DNA of 64,000 bases from an uncultured Candidatus Melainabacteria bacterium (GCA_934718135.1 CAKUZW010000004.1:124001-188000), one strand, 5' to 3'; positions 24,464-33,647 are shown, counted from the stretch's first letter. The notes: generated by a model from the sequence alone, not told the origin. A program made the numbers and translations.

Positions 24464-24498
24464 GTCAAACCTTTTTAAATAACCTTTTACCTTACATT

Positions 24499-24530
24499 TA
24501 TATAAAGTAAAATTTTTCTAAATAATTTAC
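24499..24530 (-). promoter_or_regulatory. Atypical promoter-like motif, copy 3
   Basis: On the minus strand, GTAAATT (24524-24530), a 16-bp spacer and CTTTATATA (24499-24507). The downstream sequence AATGTAAGGTAAAAGGTT is nearly the same as after copy 5 (GAAGTAAGGTAAAAAGGTT), so the shared region extends well into the leader. Confidence 0.55.
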
Positions 24531-24588
24531 TTTTTCTTATTATTTTGCTTTAATATTCTTAACAAAGTTATTAAATGAGGGCTAAAGT

Positions 24589-24891
24589 ATGAAAAATATG
24601 TTCAAAAGATGGTATGATGCCGATTCTGTAGTGAGTAAAGCTATTCACGATTTGGAAAAATCCTCAGAAGAAATTCAAGTGAGATGTGCGGATTACATTA
24701 TTGAATTACTAAAGGATGTTGAACTAAAAGAATTAAGTTTGGAAGATCAATATAATTACATTATGCGTCGTTGGTATGATAAAAATATCAAGGTTTCTCA
24801 TGCTATTGAGTATTTAAGATTAGCTCCGGATGATGTAAGGAGAGAAACTGCTTTGAAGGTTATCAAATTTTTAAAAGATATATCTGCTTAA
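24589..24891 (+). CDS. Small duplicated helical protein
   Basis: A 100-residue protein made of two similar halves: residues 4-45 (MFKRWYDADSVVSKAIHDLE... IIELLKD) and 57-98 (IMRRWYDKNIKVSHAIEYLR... VIKFLKD). Each half has R-W-Y-D, a Ser-x-A-I helix start and a Leu-Lys-Asp end, so the gene arose by internal duplication. I do not recognise the family. No signal peptide or membrane helix is visible. GAGGG lies 8-12 nt before the ATG. It may be cotranscribed with the next gene (50-bp gap). Confidence 0.6.
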   Translation: MKNMFKRWYDADSVVSKAIHDLEKSSEEIQVRCADYIIELLKDVELKELSLEDQYNYIMRRWYDKNIKVSHAIEYLRLAPDDVRRETALKVIKFLKDISA

Positions 24892-24941
24892 TATTTAGAC
24901 TTTTTATTTAATCTATTGTTTAATTGTAGAGGAGGGATGTT

Positions 24942-25289
24942 GTGTCAGACGAAATTAATCAAAATGTTATCAATATGTTTGCAAACCATAATAACAATCA
25001 TATTACTCCTGAATTTCAAGATAAGATTAAATATTATGCCGGTTTTAATTATGTAAAAATTAAAAAAGATGCAAACGGAAACAAATTTAACAAAGAACAT
25101 TTATTAAAATATCGTGCAAAGTGTCATTATATGGTTACGGTAATGCGAGAGATGGATGGCGAAGTTGTTTTGTATTCGTATGATGTGCCAAATGAGGATT
25201 TATTCAAATTTATGAAGTCTTTCGATGAAAACACTTTAGACGGTATAATTATTGAGATTGACAAATATTTTCCCGAAGATTTAGCGTGA
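24942..25289 (+). CDS. Small conserved-looking protein, GTG start
   Basis: A 115-residue soluble protein of unknown function. It starts at GTG with the strong site GAGGAGGG 6 nt before it. The sequence is mixed alpha/beta with a charged C-terminal half (VVLYSYDVPNEDLFKFMKSF) and no Cys-pair or catalytic motif. The stop is 12 bp before the radical SAM gene, so it is probably the first or second gene of the operon leading into the RNase E/G gene. Confidence 0.6.
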   Translation: MSDEINQNVINMFANHNNNHITPEFQDKIKYYAGFNYVKIKKDANGNKFNKEHLLKYRAKCHYMVTVMREMDGEVVLYSYDVPNEDLFKFMKSFDENTLDGIIIEIDKYFPEDLA

Positions 25290-25301
25290 GAGAATTAGTA
25301 T

Positions 25302-27833
25302 ATGTGTTTTTTTAGAAAATATCATGAAAGTTTATTTAAATGTTCAAAGCCTTATCAATATGTAGGTGGAGAATTTTTATCCCATAATAAAGATTTTGAC
25401 AGTGCAAAATTACGTTTTGTAATGGCATTTCCCGATAAATATGAAATCGGTATTTCAAATCTTGGAGTTCGAGTTTTGTATGAATTGATGAACGGTCAAG
25501 ATGATTTTATGTGCGATAGGGTTTATGCTCCGGAACCTGACTTTAAGCCATACCCGTTGTATGGTTTAGAATCCAAAAGACCGATAAAGGATTTTGATGC
25601 AGTTGGATTTTCTCTTCAATATGAAATGGCTTATCCTACAGTTTTAAAAATGCTTGAAATGTCAGGAATTCCATACAAAAATTGCGATAGAACAGATGAT
25701 GATCCGATTATTGTTGCCGGTGGTCCTTGTGCATTTAATCCTCTTGTAATGTCTGATTTTATAGATGTTTTTCTAATTGGAGATGGCGAAGATTCTATAC
25801 TTGAAACTTGTAAAATTTTGGAAGAAACGAAAGGTTTACCACGAAATGAGCGGATTAAAGCCCTGTGTGAAGGAGAAAATTGTGGTCGTTGGTCAAAATT
25901 GACTGGTGGAAAAGTTAAAAAACGTATTGCTCAATTGACTTATGATACGGCATTAAAAACATATCCTATTCCGTTTTCATCTTCTATTCAAGATAGAGCA
26001 GTTGTAGAAATTCGCAGAGGGTGTGGCAGAATGTGTCGTTTCTGTCAACCGGGGCATGTTACATTGCCTATAAGGGAGCGAAGTGCGGAAGATATTATTA
26101 AAATAACAAAAGAATTGGTTAAAAATACGGGGTACGATGAGTATTCCCTTCTATCTCTATCATCAAACGATTATGCAAATATAAATGAAGTAATCAAAGA
26201 ATTGGCTGTTGATTTTAATGATAAAAAGATTTCTGTTTCTTTACCAAGTCAAAGAATTGACGGTTTTAATCTTGAACTTGCCAATTTGGTGCAAAGTGTT
26301 CGAAAGTCTACAATGACTTTAGCTCCTGAAGCCGGAAGTCAAAGACTTCGTGATGTAATTAAGAAAAATATTACAGAAGAACAGATAATGAATGCAATTT
26401 TGACTCTTTACGAAAACGGTTGGTCAAGAGTTAAGTTGTACTTTATTTGTGGACTTCCTACTGAAACGATTGATGATATGGAAGAAATGGCTGAATTATT
26501 CCGCCGAATTCGATATCGTTCAAGACTTATTAAAAAAGAAAAAGGGCTTAAACATTCCCTTGATTTAACTTGTACCTTGTCTATTTTTGTTCCGAAACCT
26601 TTTACACCTTTCCAATGGTGTCCGCAAATGGATTTGGATGAAGTGACAGAACATATTCATTATTTGATGGAGCAAGTATCTCATATAAAAGGTGTTAAGG
26701 TTAATTATCACGAAAAATTCGTATCCCTTATTGAGGCTGTTTTGACTCGAGGTGATGAATCAATGGGCAAATATATTGAGGCTCTATACAAAAAAGGTTG
26801 TTATTTGGATGCTTGGGGTGAGTATTTTGATAAAAATGTTTGGTTTGAAACAGCAACTGAAGTTGGTATTGATTTGAATAAACTTGCTCAAACTCAATAC
26901 TCTCTTGATAAAGATTTGCCTTGGGATTTTATTGATATCGGCGTAAGTAAAGAGTGGTTCAAATCTGAATATAATAAAGCATTTGCGGTTACAACAGAAT
27001 CTGAACACATTGTTCCGACTTGCCAACAAAAATGCGTAAATTGTGGGGTGTGTCCTAATTTTGGGGTTCATAAAGTTATGGACAAACCGTTTAGGGCAAG
27101 TGATAAGGCTCAACTTGCGATAAAACGAGAGAATACTGACCCTGCAACGGCTCAGCATTCCCTAAGAGAAATTTTTAGGTATAGAGTAAAGCTTACTAAG
27201 ACTGATATTTTGCGATATTTTTCGCATCTTGATTGGCAAAATACGTTTTTTAAGGCGATATCAAGATCTGATTTAAAAGTAGCTTTTTCATACGGTTTTA
27301 ACCCTACAATGAAAATATCAATGGGAATTGCTTTACCTCTATTTTGCGAAAGTACAACCGAACTTGTTGATATTGAGTTGTTAGAAAATGTTGAAGAAGA
27401 TTTTGTCAAATCTGAATTGCAAAGAGTTTTGCCAAAAGAATCAACCGTAATTTCAGTTTACAAAATTGATAAATCAGCTCCTTCAATTGATCAAACTGCT
27501 TGTTGGGCTGAATACAAGGTGAAAATCGCGGACTCAAATAATGGGGTTTACGATTTTGAAAAATTAGTGTATAATACGGACAGAGTTTTGGCTTCTGACG
27601 AGATTTTAGTCGAGAAGAAAAACAAAAAAGGTTTAGTAAAAACAATAAATATTCGCACCTCTATTGGTTCTCACCGATATGAAAACGATTGTTTATTTAT
27701 AGTATTAAAGACAGGTCAAGGGTCTGAAATTCCTCCATTGAGAGCAGATGTTCTTATGAATAAAATTGCTCCGGATGTGATATTTGATATTACGAGGGTT
27801 AAATTCTTAACTGAGTCTTTGCATGAGTTATAA
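25302..27833 (+). CDS. Fused radical SAM / DUF2344 protein
   Basis: An 843-residue protein. Residues about 30-200 are the B12-binding-like region of the TIGR03960 family (MAFPDKYEIGISNLGVRVLY). The radical SAM core follows, with its cluster ligands C-x3-C-x2-C in RRGCGRMCRFCQPGH near residue 240. A second Cys cluster lies near 565-580 (CQQKCVNCGVC). The C-terminal 200 residues match the DUF2344/TIGR03936 domain (RYRVKLTKTDILRYFSHLDW... FSYGFNPTMKISMGIALPL). In many bacteria this gene sits next to rne/rng, as here (14-bp gap). The substrate is not established; an RNA or ribosomal target is often suggested. Confidence 0.88.
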   Translation: MCFFRKYHESLFKCSKPYQYVGGEFLSHNKDFDSAKLRFVMAFPDKYEIGISNLGVRVLYELMNGQDDFMCDRVYAPEPDFKPYPLYGLESKRPIKDFDAVGFSLQYEMAYPTVLKMLEMSGIPYKNCDRTDDDPIIVAGGPCAFNPLVMSDFIDVFLIGDGEDSILETCKILEETKGLPRNERIKALCEGENCGRWSKLTGGKVKKRIAQLTYDTALKTYPIPFSSSIQDRAVVEIRRGCGRMCRFCQPGHVTLPIRERSAEDIIKITKELVKNTGYDEYSLLSLSSNDYANINEVIKELAVDFNDKKISVSLPSQRIDGFNLELANLVQSVRKSTMTLAPEAGSQRLRDVIKKNITEEQIMNAILTLYENGWSRVKLYFICGLPTETIDDMEEMAELFRRIRYRSRLIKKEKGLKHSLDLTCTLSIFVPKPFTPFQWCPQMDLDEVTEHIHYLMEQVSHIKGVKVNYHEKFVSLIEAVLTRGDESMGKYIEALYKKGCYLDAWGEYFDKNVWFETATEVGIDLNKLAQTQYSLDKDLPWDFIDIGVSKEWFKSEYNKAFAVTTESEHIVPTCQQKCVNCGVCPNFGVHKVMDKPFRASDKAQLAIKRENTDPATAQHSLREIFRYRVKLTKTDILRYFSHLDWQNTFFKAISRSDLKVAFSYGFNPTMKISMGIALPLFCESTTELVDIELLENVEEDFVKSELQRVLPKESTVISVYKIDKSAPSIDQTACWAEYKVKIADSNNGVYDFEKLVYNTDRVLASDEILVEKKNKKGLVKTINIRTSIGSHRYENDCLFIVLKTGQGSEIPPLRADVLMNKIAPDVIFDITRVKFLTESLHEL

Positions 27834-27847
27834 GAAAAGGAATTTTT

Positions 27848-29761
27848 ATGAGCGACAAAAACAGAAATGCTAATCAAAGTGTTGAAAAAAGAATAGTAAT
27901 AGCTGAAAGAGATAATATTGCAGCTGTTTTAGAAAATAAAAAAGTAACAGACTTTTTTATACATAGAGGAGAAGTTTTACTTGGTGATGTTTATTTGGCA
28001 ACAGTTGATAATATTTTGCCAAGTATTGATGCCGCATTTGTAAACGTTGGAACAGATAGAATGGGCTTTTTGCATGCAGAAGATGTTATGGGTAAAGGCA
28101 CATTGAAAGAGAAATTATCTCCAAAACAAAAATTGGTAGTTCAAGTTGTTAAAGAACCTACAGGTCACAAAGGTCCAAGAGTTACAACTGAAATAAGCTT
28201 ACCTGGAAGATTTTTGGTTTTGATGCCAAATGAACCTGGTGTAAGCGTTAGTAAAAAAATTGAAAATTCTAAAGAAAGAGCAAGACTAAAAGCTATTGTT
28301 AATTTAATCAAGCCTGTTGGGGTTGGTGTAATTATTAGAACAGAAGCTGAAGGTCAATCAGAATCTGATATTCAAGAAGATTTAGAAATCTTATTAGAAA
28401 AATGGAACAATATTATTACATCTGCTGAAACCCTAACTCCTCCAAATTTAATTTATAGAGATCAAGATTTACTCTATAGAGTAATCAGAGAAGCTTGTAC
28501 AGATGATGTAAAAGAAATTATTGTAGATACTCCTTTTGCAATGAACAGAGTTCAAAATATTTTGCAAAATTGGCATATCTCAAAAAATGTTCAAGTTACC
28601 TTATATAAGGGAACAGAACCTTTGCTTGTTGCAATGGATATTCACAAAGAAATTAAAGCGGCTTTGAATGTTAAAGTTAATATGCCATCAGGTGGGTATC
28701 TATTTATTCAACAAACGGAAGCTTTGACAGTAATTGATGTAAACAGTGGTAAATTTATCAGTTCTGCAACTCAAGATGAAACAATTTTAAAAACAAATAT
28801 TGAAGCAGTTCACGAAATTGCCCGTCAATTAAGACTTAGAAATATTGGTGGTATGGTTATTGTCGACTTTATTGATATGATGTCAAGAGCCGATAAACTT
28901 GCGATGATGGAAGAACTTGAAATTGCATTAGAACCTGACAAAGCAAAACCACAAGTGGGTCAATTGTCTGATTTAGGACTTGTTGAGCTTACTCGACACC
29001 GTCAAGGTCAGTCATTGTCTGAAATCTTTACTAAAAAATGTCCTCATTGCCAAGGCAGCGGATATTCAATGATTGATTTCAATTTTGCAACTCCGACTGC
29101 AGAAGGCGAATATCGTGCTAAAGCTGCAAAATTAAAACTTCCGACAGGAAATTACAAGAAAAATAACAAATTTAATAACAACAAGAACAATAATCAACAA
29201 CAAAATGTTCAAGAGCAAGAGCAACATATTCAAGAACAGCCACAAAAAGTTGCAATTGAAACAGAGCCGTCAGTTGTTGCAACAGAGGAAGTCGTAAAAA
29301 AAGAAAACAATAAACGAAACAAAAATAGACGTAACAACAAATTCGATAAAAAGCAAAATAAAGAAGAGCAACAACCAAAAACAGAAGTTGTTGAAGAACA
29401 AGTTATTGTTGAACAAGTGACAGAAGCTGCACCTGCTCCGGTTGTTGAAGAAGTTGTTAAAGAAGTGATTTCTGAAACTCCTGTTGAAACAGTTGAAGAG
29501 CCTGTTGTTGAACCAAAGATTAAAGGTAAATCAAGAAAAAGAAAAACTAAAAAGGCTGTAGCAGAAGCTCCGGTTGAAGAAGTTGAAGCTCCAAAACAAG
29601 AAGAATCAAAAACTGTTGAAGAAAAAACAGAAACAGAACAAGTTCAAGAACAACCGGCAGAAGAAGCAACCGAAGCTCCTAAAAAAAGAACTCGCAGACC
29701 AAACAGAGGTTCTTCAAGAACTAAAAAAGCTAAGAAAACCGAGGAATCTGGTGAAGAATAA
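27848..29761 (+). CDS. rne: Ribonuclease E/G
   Basis: A 637-residue endoribonuclease for mRNA decay and rRNA/tRNA processing. The S1 domain is at residues 35-125 (GEVLLGDVYLATVDNILPSIDAAFVNVG...). The 5'-sensor and DNase-like catalytic core runs to about 420, with the metal-binding ALTVIDVNSGKF near 295 and GGMVIVDFIDM near 335. The Zn-link is CPHCQGSG near 400. After residue 430 there is a 200-residue low-complexity tail alternating basic (KNKRNNKFDKKQNK) and Glu/Val/Pro-rich parts, like the degradosome-scaffold tails of cyanobacterial and proteobacterial RNase E. AAAAGGA precedes the ATG. Confidence 0.93.
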   Translation: MSDKNRNANQSVEKRIVIAERDNIAAVLENKKVTDFFIHRGEVLLGDVYLATVDNILPSIDAAFVNVGTDRMGFLHAEDVMGKGTLKEKLSPKQKLVVQVVKEPTGHKGPRVTTEISLPGRFLVLMPNEPGVSVSKKIENSKERARLKAIVNLIKPVGVGVIIRTEAEGQSESDIQEDLEILLEKWNNIITSAETLTPPNLIYRDQDLLYRVIREACTDDVKEIIVDTPFAMNRVQNILQNWHISKNVQVTLYKGTEPLLVAMDIHKEIKAALNVKVNMPSGGYLFIQQTEALTVIDVNSGKFISSATQDETILKTNIEAVHEIARQLRLRNIGGMVIVDFIDMMSRADKLAMMEELEIALEPDKAKPQVGQLSDLGLVELTRHRQGQSLSEIFTKKCPHCQGSGYSMIDFNFATPTAEGEYRAKAAKLKLPTGNYKKNNKFNNNKNNNQQQNVQEQEQHIQEQPQKVAIETEPSVVATEEVVKKENNKRNKNRRNNKFDKKQNKEEQQPKTEVVEEQVIVEQVTEAAPAPVVEEVVKEVISETPVETVEEPVVEPKIKGKSRKRKTKKAVAEAPVEEVEAPKQEESKTVEEKTETEQVQEQPAEEATEAPKKRTRRPNRGSSRTKKAKKTEESGEE

Positions 29762-30053
29762 GTTTTTAGTAAATTTGTTTAATACAATATTAGTAGTGCT
29801 TTTTTGCACTACTAACTTTGCTTATGCAAAAATTCCTCATATCCATACAATAAAAGTTTTGGCTATCAAATATTATTATGTTGCCGCTTTTGTTGTTGGT
29901 TTCATTTTGTTATGTGTCGGAATTTCCTTATATAGAAAAATTGTTGTTTCTTCTCAGTTGAAAAATAAAGACCTGACAAAAGAGTCCTTAAAATCTCCAA
30001 TGGATGTGAATGAAGCGATAATGATGTTTATTAATAAAAATAGGTTGAGATAG
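29751..30053 (+). CDS. Small membrane protein overlapping rne
   Basis: A 100-residue protein starting at GTG 29751, with GAGG 6-9 nt before it and an 11-bp overlap with the end of rne. The N-terminus is a signal peptide or anchor (NTILVVLFCTTNFAYAKI), and a second helix covers about residues 42-63 (YYVAAFVVGFILLCVGISLY). The C-terminal 35 residues are polar (SPMDVNEAIMMFINKNR). The function is unknown. It is translationally coupled to rne and lies 1 bp before the mini-pilin gene, so the two may act together. The reading frame extends upstream inside rne, but those codons belong to rne's tail. Confidence 0.6.
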   Translation: MKNKFLVNLFNTILVVLFCTTNFAYAKIPHIHTIKVLAIKYYYVAAFVVGFILLCVGISLYRKIVVSSQLKNKDLTKESLKSPMDVNEAIMMFINKNRLR

Positions 30054-30054
30054 T

Positions 30055-30276
30055 ATGAAAAAGGCTTTTGGCGTATTAGAATTATTAATTGTTGTAATAA
30101 TTGTGATTGTGGTGTATTTCACTTGTTTTAAATCAAATTATGGACGCTCAAACCCGTTTGATGATAATGCAAAAGACAAAACTCAATCTCAAATGGTTGA
30201 TGATAAGATTCAAGAAATTGAAGATACAAAAGCATTGAAAGAAAAAATTGAACAAAATTTAAAGGAAGATTACTAA
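30055..30276 (+). CDS. Mini pilin-like protein
   Basis: A 73-residue protein beginning MKKAFGVLELLIVVIIVIVV. If cleaved after Ala4, Phe is +1 and Glu is +5, as in the larger pilin at 14571-15239. The hydrophobic alpha1 helix is complete, but only 45 charged residues follow (KALKEKIEQNLKEDY at the end), with no globular domain. Short pseudopilins of this kind may cap or initiate a filament or act as membrane anchors. It lies between the small membrane protein and sdaAB with gaps of 1 and 0 bp, so it is part of the rne-sdaA run. Confidence 0.65.
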   Translation: MKKAFGVLELLIVVIIVIVVYFTCFKSNYGRSNPFDDNAKDKTQSQMVDDKIQEIEDTKALKEKIEQNLKEDY

Positions 30277-30945
30277 ATGAAAAAGTCGACACTTTTTGAT
30301 ATCATTTCCCCCGTAATGATTGGACCGTCAAGTTCACATACAGCAGGTGCTGTTAGATTGGGACTTATTGCTCGAAATATCTATAAAAATACCCCTAAGA
30401 AAGTTATTTTTAAATTGTATAATTCTTATGCTCATACAGGCAAAGGTCATGGGACTGAAAAAGGGCTTTTAGCAGGTGTTTTAGGTCTGGCTGTTGATGA
30501 TAGAAGGATTAAAAATATTTTTGAGTCTGATTTAGCCAAACAAATAGAATATGAATTTGAATATGCTGATAATTTCAAATATCACCCGAATGCTGTTGAT
30601 ATAACATTTAAAGGTGATAATGATATGTTTATATTAGGAGAATCTGTTGGTGCCGGAGAGATTAAAATTACTAGAATTAATGATTTTAATGTTAAATTAA
30701 CCGGTAAGTACAACACGATTATTCTTGTTTATAAAGACATGCCCGGAATGATATCCCAAGTTTCATCAATCCTGCAATATAACAATATAAATATTGCCTC
30801 TTTGATTTGTGATAGAAGTGGTAAAGGGCGTGAAGCTTCTATGATAATTAGTGTTGACGGTAATATTAATGATGAAATTATAGCTTGTATTGAAGAAATT
30901 CAAGAAGTATATTTTGTAAGTTACGTTGAAAAGTTGGATAATTAA
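30277..30945 (+). CDS. sdaAB: L-serine dehydratase, beta subunit
   Basis: A 222-residue subunit of the oxygen-labile [4Fe-4S] L-serine dehydratase that converts serine to pyruvate and ammonia. It begins with the family pattern IISPVMIGPSSSHTAGAVRL, has the loop AHTGKGHGTEKGLLAGVLG near residue 50, and ends in an ACT domain (ILVYKDMPGMISQVSSIL...) at about 148-220 that binds serine. The start codon abuts the stop of the mini-pilin gene. The alpha subunit gene follows after 3 bp, as in Gram-positive-type split enzymes. Confidence 0.95.
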   Translation: MKKSTLFDIISPVMIGPSSSHTAGAVRLGLIARNIYKNTPKKVIFKLYNSYAHTGKGHGTEKGLLAGVLGLAVDDRRIKNIFESDLAKQIEYEFEYADNFKYHPNAVDITFKGDNDMFILGESVGAGEIKITRINDFNVKLTGKYNTIILVYKDMPGMISQVSSILQYNNINIASLICDRSGKGREASMIISVDGNINDEIIACIEEIQEVYFVSYVEKLDN

Positions 30946-30948
30946 ATT

Positions 30949-31839
30949 ATGGATATAAGTATAAATACATTTGAACAGTTGAGAGATGTTTGTATTTCAA
31001 ATAATAAACAGATTTATGAAGTTGCACAAGAAAATATGGCTAAAGATTCTGATTTGACAATTGATGAGGTTCGCTCATTTGCCTTAAAAAGTCTTTTTGC
31101 AATGAAAGAAGCTATACAATCAGGTATGGCAAGTAAAGAACTTTCAATGAGCGGGATGTGTGGACAAGATTGTTACCGTGTTCAAAAACGTTACCGTTCT
31201 GAACGCTCAATGTTGGGACCTGTTTTTGAAAAGATAGTTGAATACGCTCTTGCAACAAGTGAAGAAAATATCAGAATGGGCAAAATTGTAGCTTGCCCGA
31301 CAGCAGGTTCTTGTGGAATTCTTCCTGCTACTTTGGTTGCGGTTAGTGAAGAATATAATCATTCAGAAAGAGAACAACTTAATGCTCTTATCACAGCAGG
31401 TGAAATTGGTAGAATAATTTCTGCCAAAGTTTCTTTAGCTGGTGCTGTTGCGGGATGTCAAGCTGAATGTGGTGTGGCATCTTCAATGAGTGCTGCAGCT
31501 ATTTGTCAAATGCGTGGTGGAAATGTATCTCAAGTTTTGAACGCTTCTGCTCTAGCCCTTAAAAATATTTTAGGTTTAACTTGTGATCCTGTTGCAGGTT
31601 TGGTTGAAGTTCCATGTGTAAAGCGAAATCCGTTTTTAGCCGTTCATTCAATTACGGCTGTAGAACTTGCTTTGTCAGGGATTGAATCGAAAATTCCGTT
31701 TGATGAAGTTGTTGATGCTATGGAACAAACTGGTGCCCTAATGTCGCCAACTCTAAAAGAGAGTTCTCAAGCCGGTCTTGCAACAACAAATACAGCTTTG
31801 GAAATTCAAAAACAAGTTTTCGGTGATTTGAAATTTTAA
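30949..31839 (+). CDS. sdaAA: L-serine dehydratase, alpha subunit
   Basis: A 296-residue catalytic subunit. The conserved Cys residues likely to bind the [4Fe-4S] cluster are in ACPTAGSCGILPA near residue 125, AGCQAECGVASS near 170 and LTCDPVAGLVEVPC near 210. Another hallmark is SMSGMCGQDCYRVQKRY near 70. It works with SdaAB in the cytoplasm in serine fermentation. A terminator follows after 7 bp. Confidence 0.96.
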   Translation: MDISINTFEQLRDVCISNNKQIYEVAQENMAKDSDLTIDEVRSFALKSLFAMKEAIQSGMASKELSMSGMCGQDCYRVQKRYRSERSMLGPVFEKIVEYALATSEENIRMGKIVACPTAGSCGILPATLVAVSEEYNHSEREQLNALITAGEIGRIISAKVSLAGAVAGCQAECGVASSMSAAAICQMRGGNVSQVLNASALALKNILGLTCDPVAGLVEVPCVKRNPFLAVHSITAVELALSGIESKIPFDEVVDAMEQTGALMSPTLKESSQAGLATTNTALEIQKQVFGDLKF

Positions 31840-31846
31840 CAAAATG

Positions 31847-31873
31847 AAACCTCTGATTATTCAGAGGTTTTTG
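31847..31873 (+). terminator. Terminator of the sdaA operon
   Basis: AAACCTCTGA (31847-31856) pairs with TCAGAGGTTT (31861-31870), followed by Ts. Confidence 0.85.
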
Positions 31874-31916
31874 CGTACATATAGAGTATTAAGTATATAA
31901 GAAGGATTAGGAATTC

Positions 31917-33452
31917 TTATTTTTTATTAAAACCAATAGGATTTCTACCGGTTGAGCGGTGTTGAGTTTTAAATTCTTCAATTGCATTAAGAAAATCTTC
32001 TTGTTTGATTGTTGAATTTTTTAGGTCTTTATCTGTAAATGTACCATTGTCCATTTTTTCATAAATACCAAGTCTTTTCATCATTTCTTCTTTAGCAAGT
32101 TTTGTTATATATTTGATATCACCACCAACGGCTTTTGATGCGTACATTTCATCAACGAGCTTATCTGTGTTAACATCTTTATCCAGAGGACGACCTGCGG
32201 TGTGGATGTTGAATATTGCTTTAACACCTTCTTTATCGGGTTCTCCTATTAGAATGTGTTTACTAAATCTTTCTGCCCTTTTTAATGCGGTATCAAGATC
32301 TTTATACCTGTTTGTCAAACCTAAGATAAATACATTGTCACCATTATCATAAATGTCAGTCATGCAAGTTAAGATTTGGTCAATCAATTTGTCGCCGTAT
32401 TGGTCGCCGGCTCCTCTTTCAACACCAACAGCATCAAGTTCATCTATAATTCCGATTGATGGTTGATTTTCAATTAGTCTGTCAAAAAATGCACGAACAT
32501 TTGCTTCTGATTCTCCAACATATTTTGCTTGAAAAGCTGTACCGCTCACGTATTCGCTATGAACTCCTGCTTCATTTGCCAAAGCTTTACATAGTGCAGT
32601 TTTACCGGTTCCTGCCGGCCCATGCAAAATATATCCTCTTGTAATATCTTGTTCTGAGTATGCATTTGGGAATTTTATCGGATACAAAATTCCTTTTTTA
32701 AGTTCATCTATTGCTTTATCTTGACCTCCAATTTTAGAAAAATTGATTTTGGTTGCAGGTGCTTCAGCCGCAAGTATTCTTTTTGAAATAGTCTTTTTGT
32801 TTAATTGGTTTAAATCAGTTTGTACCTCTTTCCCAAAATCAAATACCGTAGAAAAACTTGCTTTTAGGTGACTAATATCATGTTTTGGCTTCATTTTTAA
32901 ATGAAGTACATCACTTCCATATTGAATAGTGTCATTATTAACTACAAAAAAGTTTTTCCCTGAGTCCATTTGATAATCTTTACCGCCTGAAATCAATTTC
33001 AATTTTTTATCGTTAATATTTAAAAGCCCAACTTCATCAAAGTTATATTTAAAAAAGGCATAATTGTGTTCGAAAGTTTTTTCCGGTAAAAATATTTCTT
33101 TTCTTATAACTTGGTCAAAATCATTCACGTATTTTAATAACGCTCTTTGTGCAGTATTAAAATCCTTTCCGGTAACAACTAATTCTCCAACTTTCAAATG
33201 TTGTAATAATGATGCTAATCTATCTTCAAATGGAAATTGATTTAGAAGAGTAGAAACCGCTTTTTGTATTTCACTACCTTTGAACGCAATATTTTTTCTT
33301 TTAATAAGGTCTTGTCCATAGCCATAATTTGGCATTTGGGTCATATATTGGGAGTTTTGGACGGAATTGTTGTTTGCTTTTTGGTGGTTATTATGTTTAA
33401 TCGCATAATTTTGTGTGTACAAATTGTTTTGTTTTACTGTGTCAATTCTCAT
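31917..33452 (-). CDS. AAA+ ATPase with unknown N-terminal domain
   Basis: A 511-residue ATPase. The AAA module is at about 240-470: Walker A GPAGTGKTAL near 280, pore-loop-like TAFQAKYVGESEANVRAFFD near 305, Walker B IGIIDELDAVG near 335, sensor 1 ILGLTNR near 375 and an arginine-rich LKRAERFSKH near 390. It is closest to the FtsH/VCP/ClpX-type unfoldases, but no protease domain or Zn motif is present. Residues 1-235 are unassigned; the first 50 are Asn/Gln-rich and disordered, ending in KRKNIAFKG. It is a single-gene unit in divergent and convergent surroundings, so the neighbours give no clue to the substrate. Confidence 0.8.
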   Translation of the reverse strand: MRIDTVKQNNLYTQNYAIKHNNHQKANNNSVQNSQYMTQMPNYGYGQDLIKRKNIAFKGSEIQKAVSTLLNQFPFEDRLASLLQHLKVGELVVTGKDFNTAQRALLKYVNDFDQVIRKEIFLPEKTFEHNYAFFKYNFDEVGLLNINDKKLKLISGGKDYQMDSGKNFFVVNNDTIQYGSDVLHLKMKPKHDISHLKASFSTVFDFGKEVQTDLNQLNKKTISKRILAAEAPATKINFSKIGGQDKAIDELKKGILYPIKFPNAYSEQDITRGYILHGPAGTGKTALCKALANEAGVHSEYVSGTAFQAKYVGESEANVRAFFDRLIENQPSIGIIDELDAVGVERGAGDQYGDKLIDQILTCMTDIYDNGDNVFILGLTNRYKDLDTALKRAERFSKHILIGEPDKEGVKAIFNIHTAGRPLDKDVNTDKLVDEMYASKAVGGDIKYITKLAKEEMMKRLGIYEKMDNGTFTDKDLKNSTIKQEDFLNAIEEFKTQHRSTGRNPIGFNKK

Positions 33453-33647
33453 CTCACTACCTCACTAAGTCTTCAAAAAAAGTTTTTATAGAATAATTAC
33501 TATACATGTAGTAGATTATCTTATTATTTATTTTTTGTCAAGCAAATGCATAAAAGCCACTACCTAAAAGACTCTAGATAATGGCTTGAAATAATTACTA
33601 TTATTGTAATAAATACACTTATAAGGTATTGTTATATTTCTTAATAA

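Noticed and set aside
29301..29700. Tandem DNA repeat in rne
   Set aside because: The Glu/Val/Pro pattern is low-complexity protein sequence with varied codons, not a true DNA tandem repeat.
33545..33600. Terminator after the 113-residue orphan gene
   Set aside because: The AAGCCA/TGGCTT stem is short, imperfect and lacks a T-tract on the minus strand.
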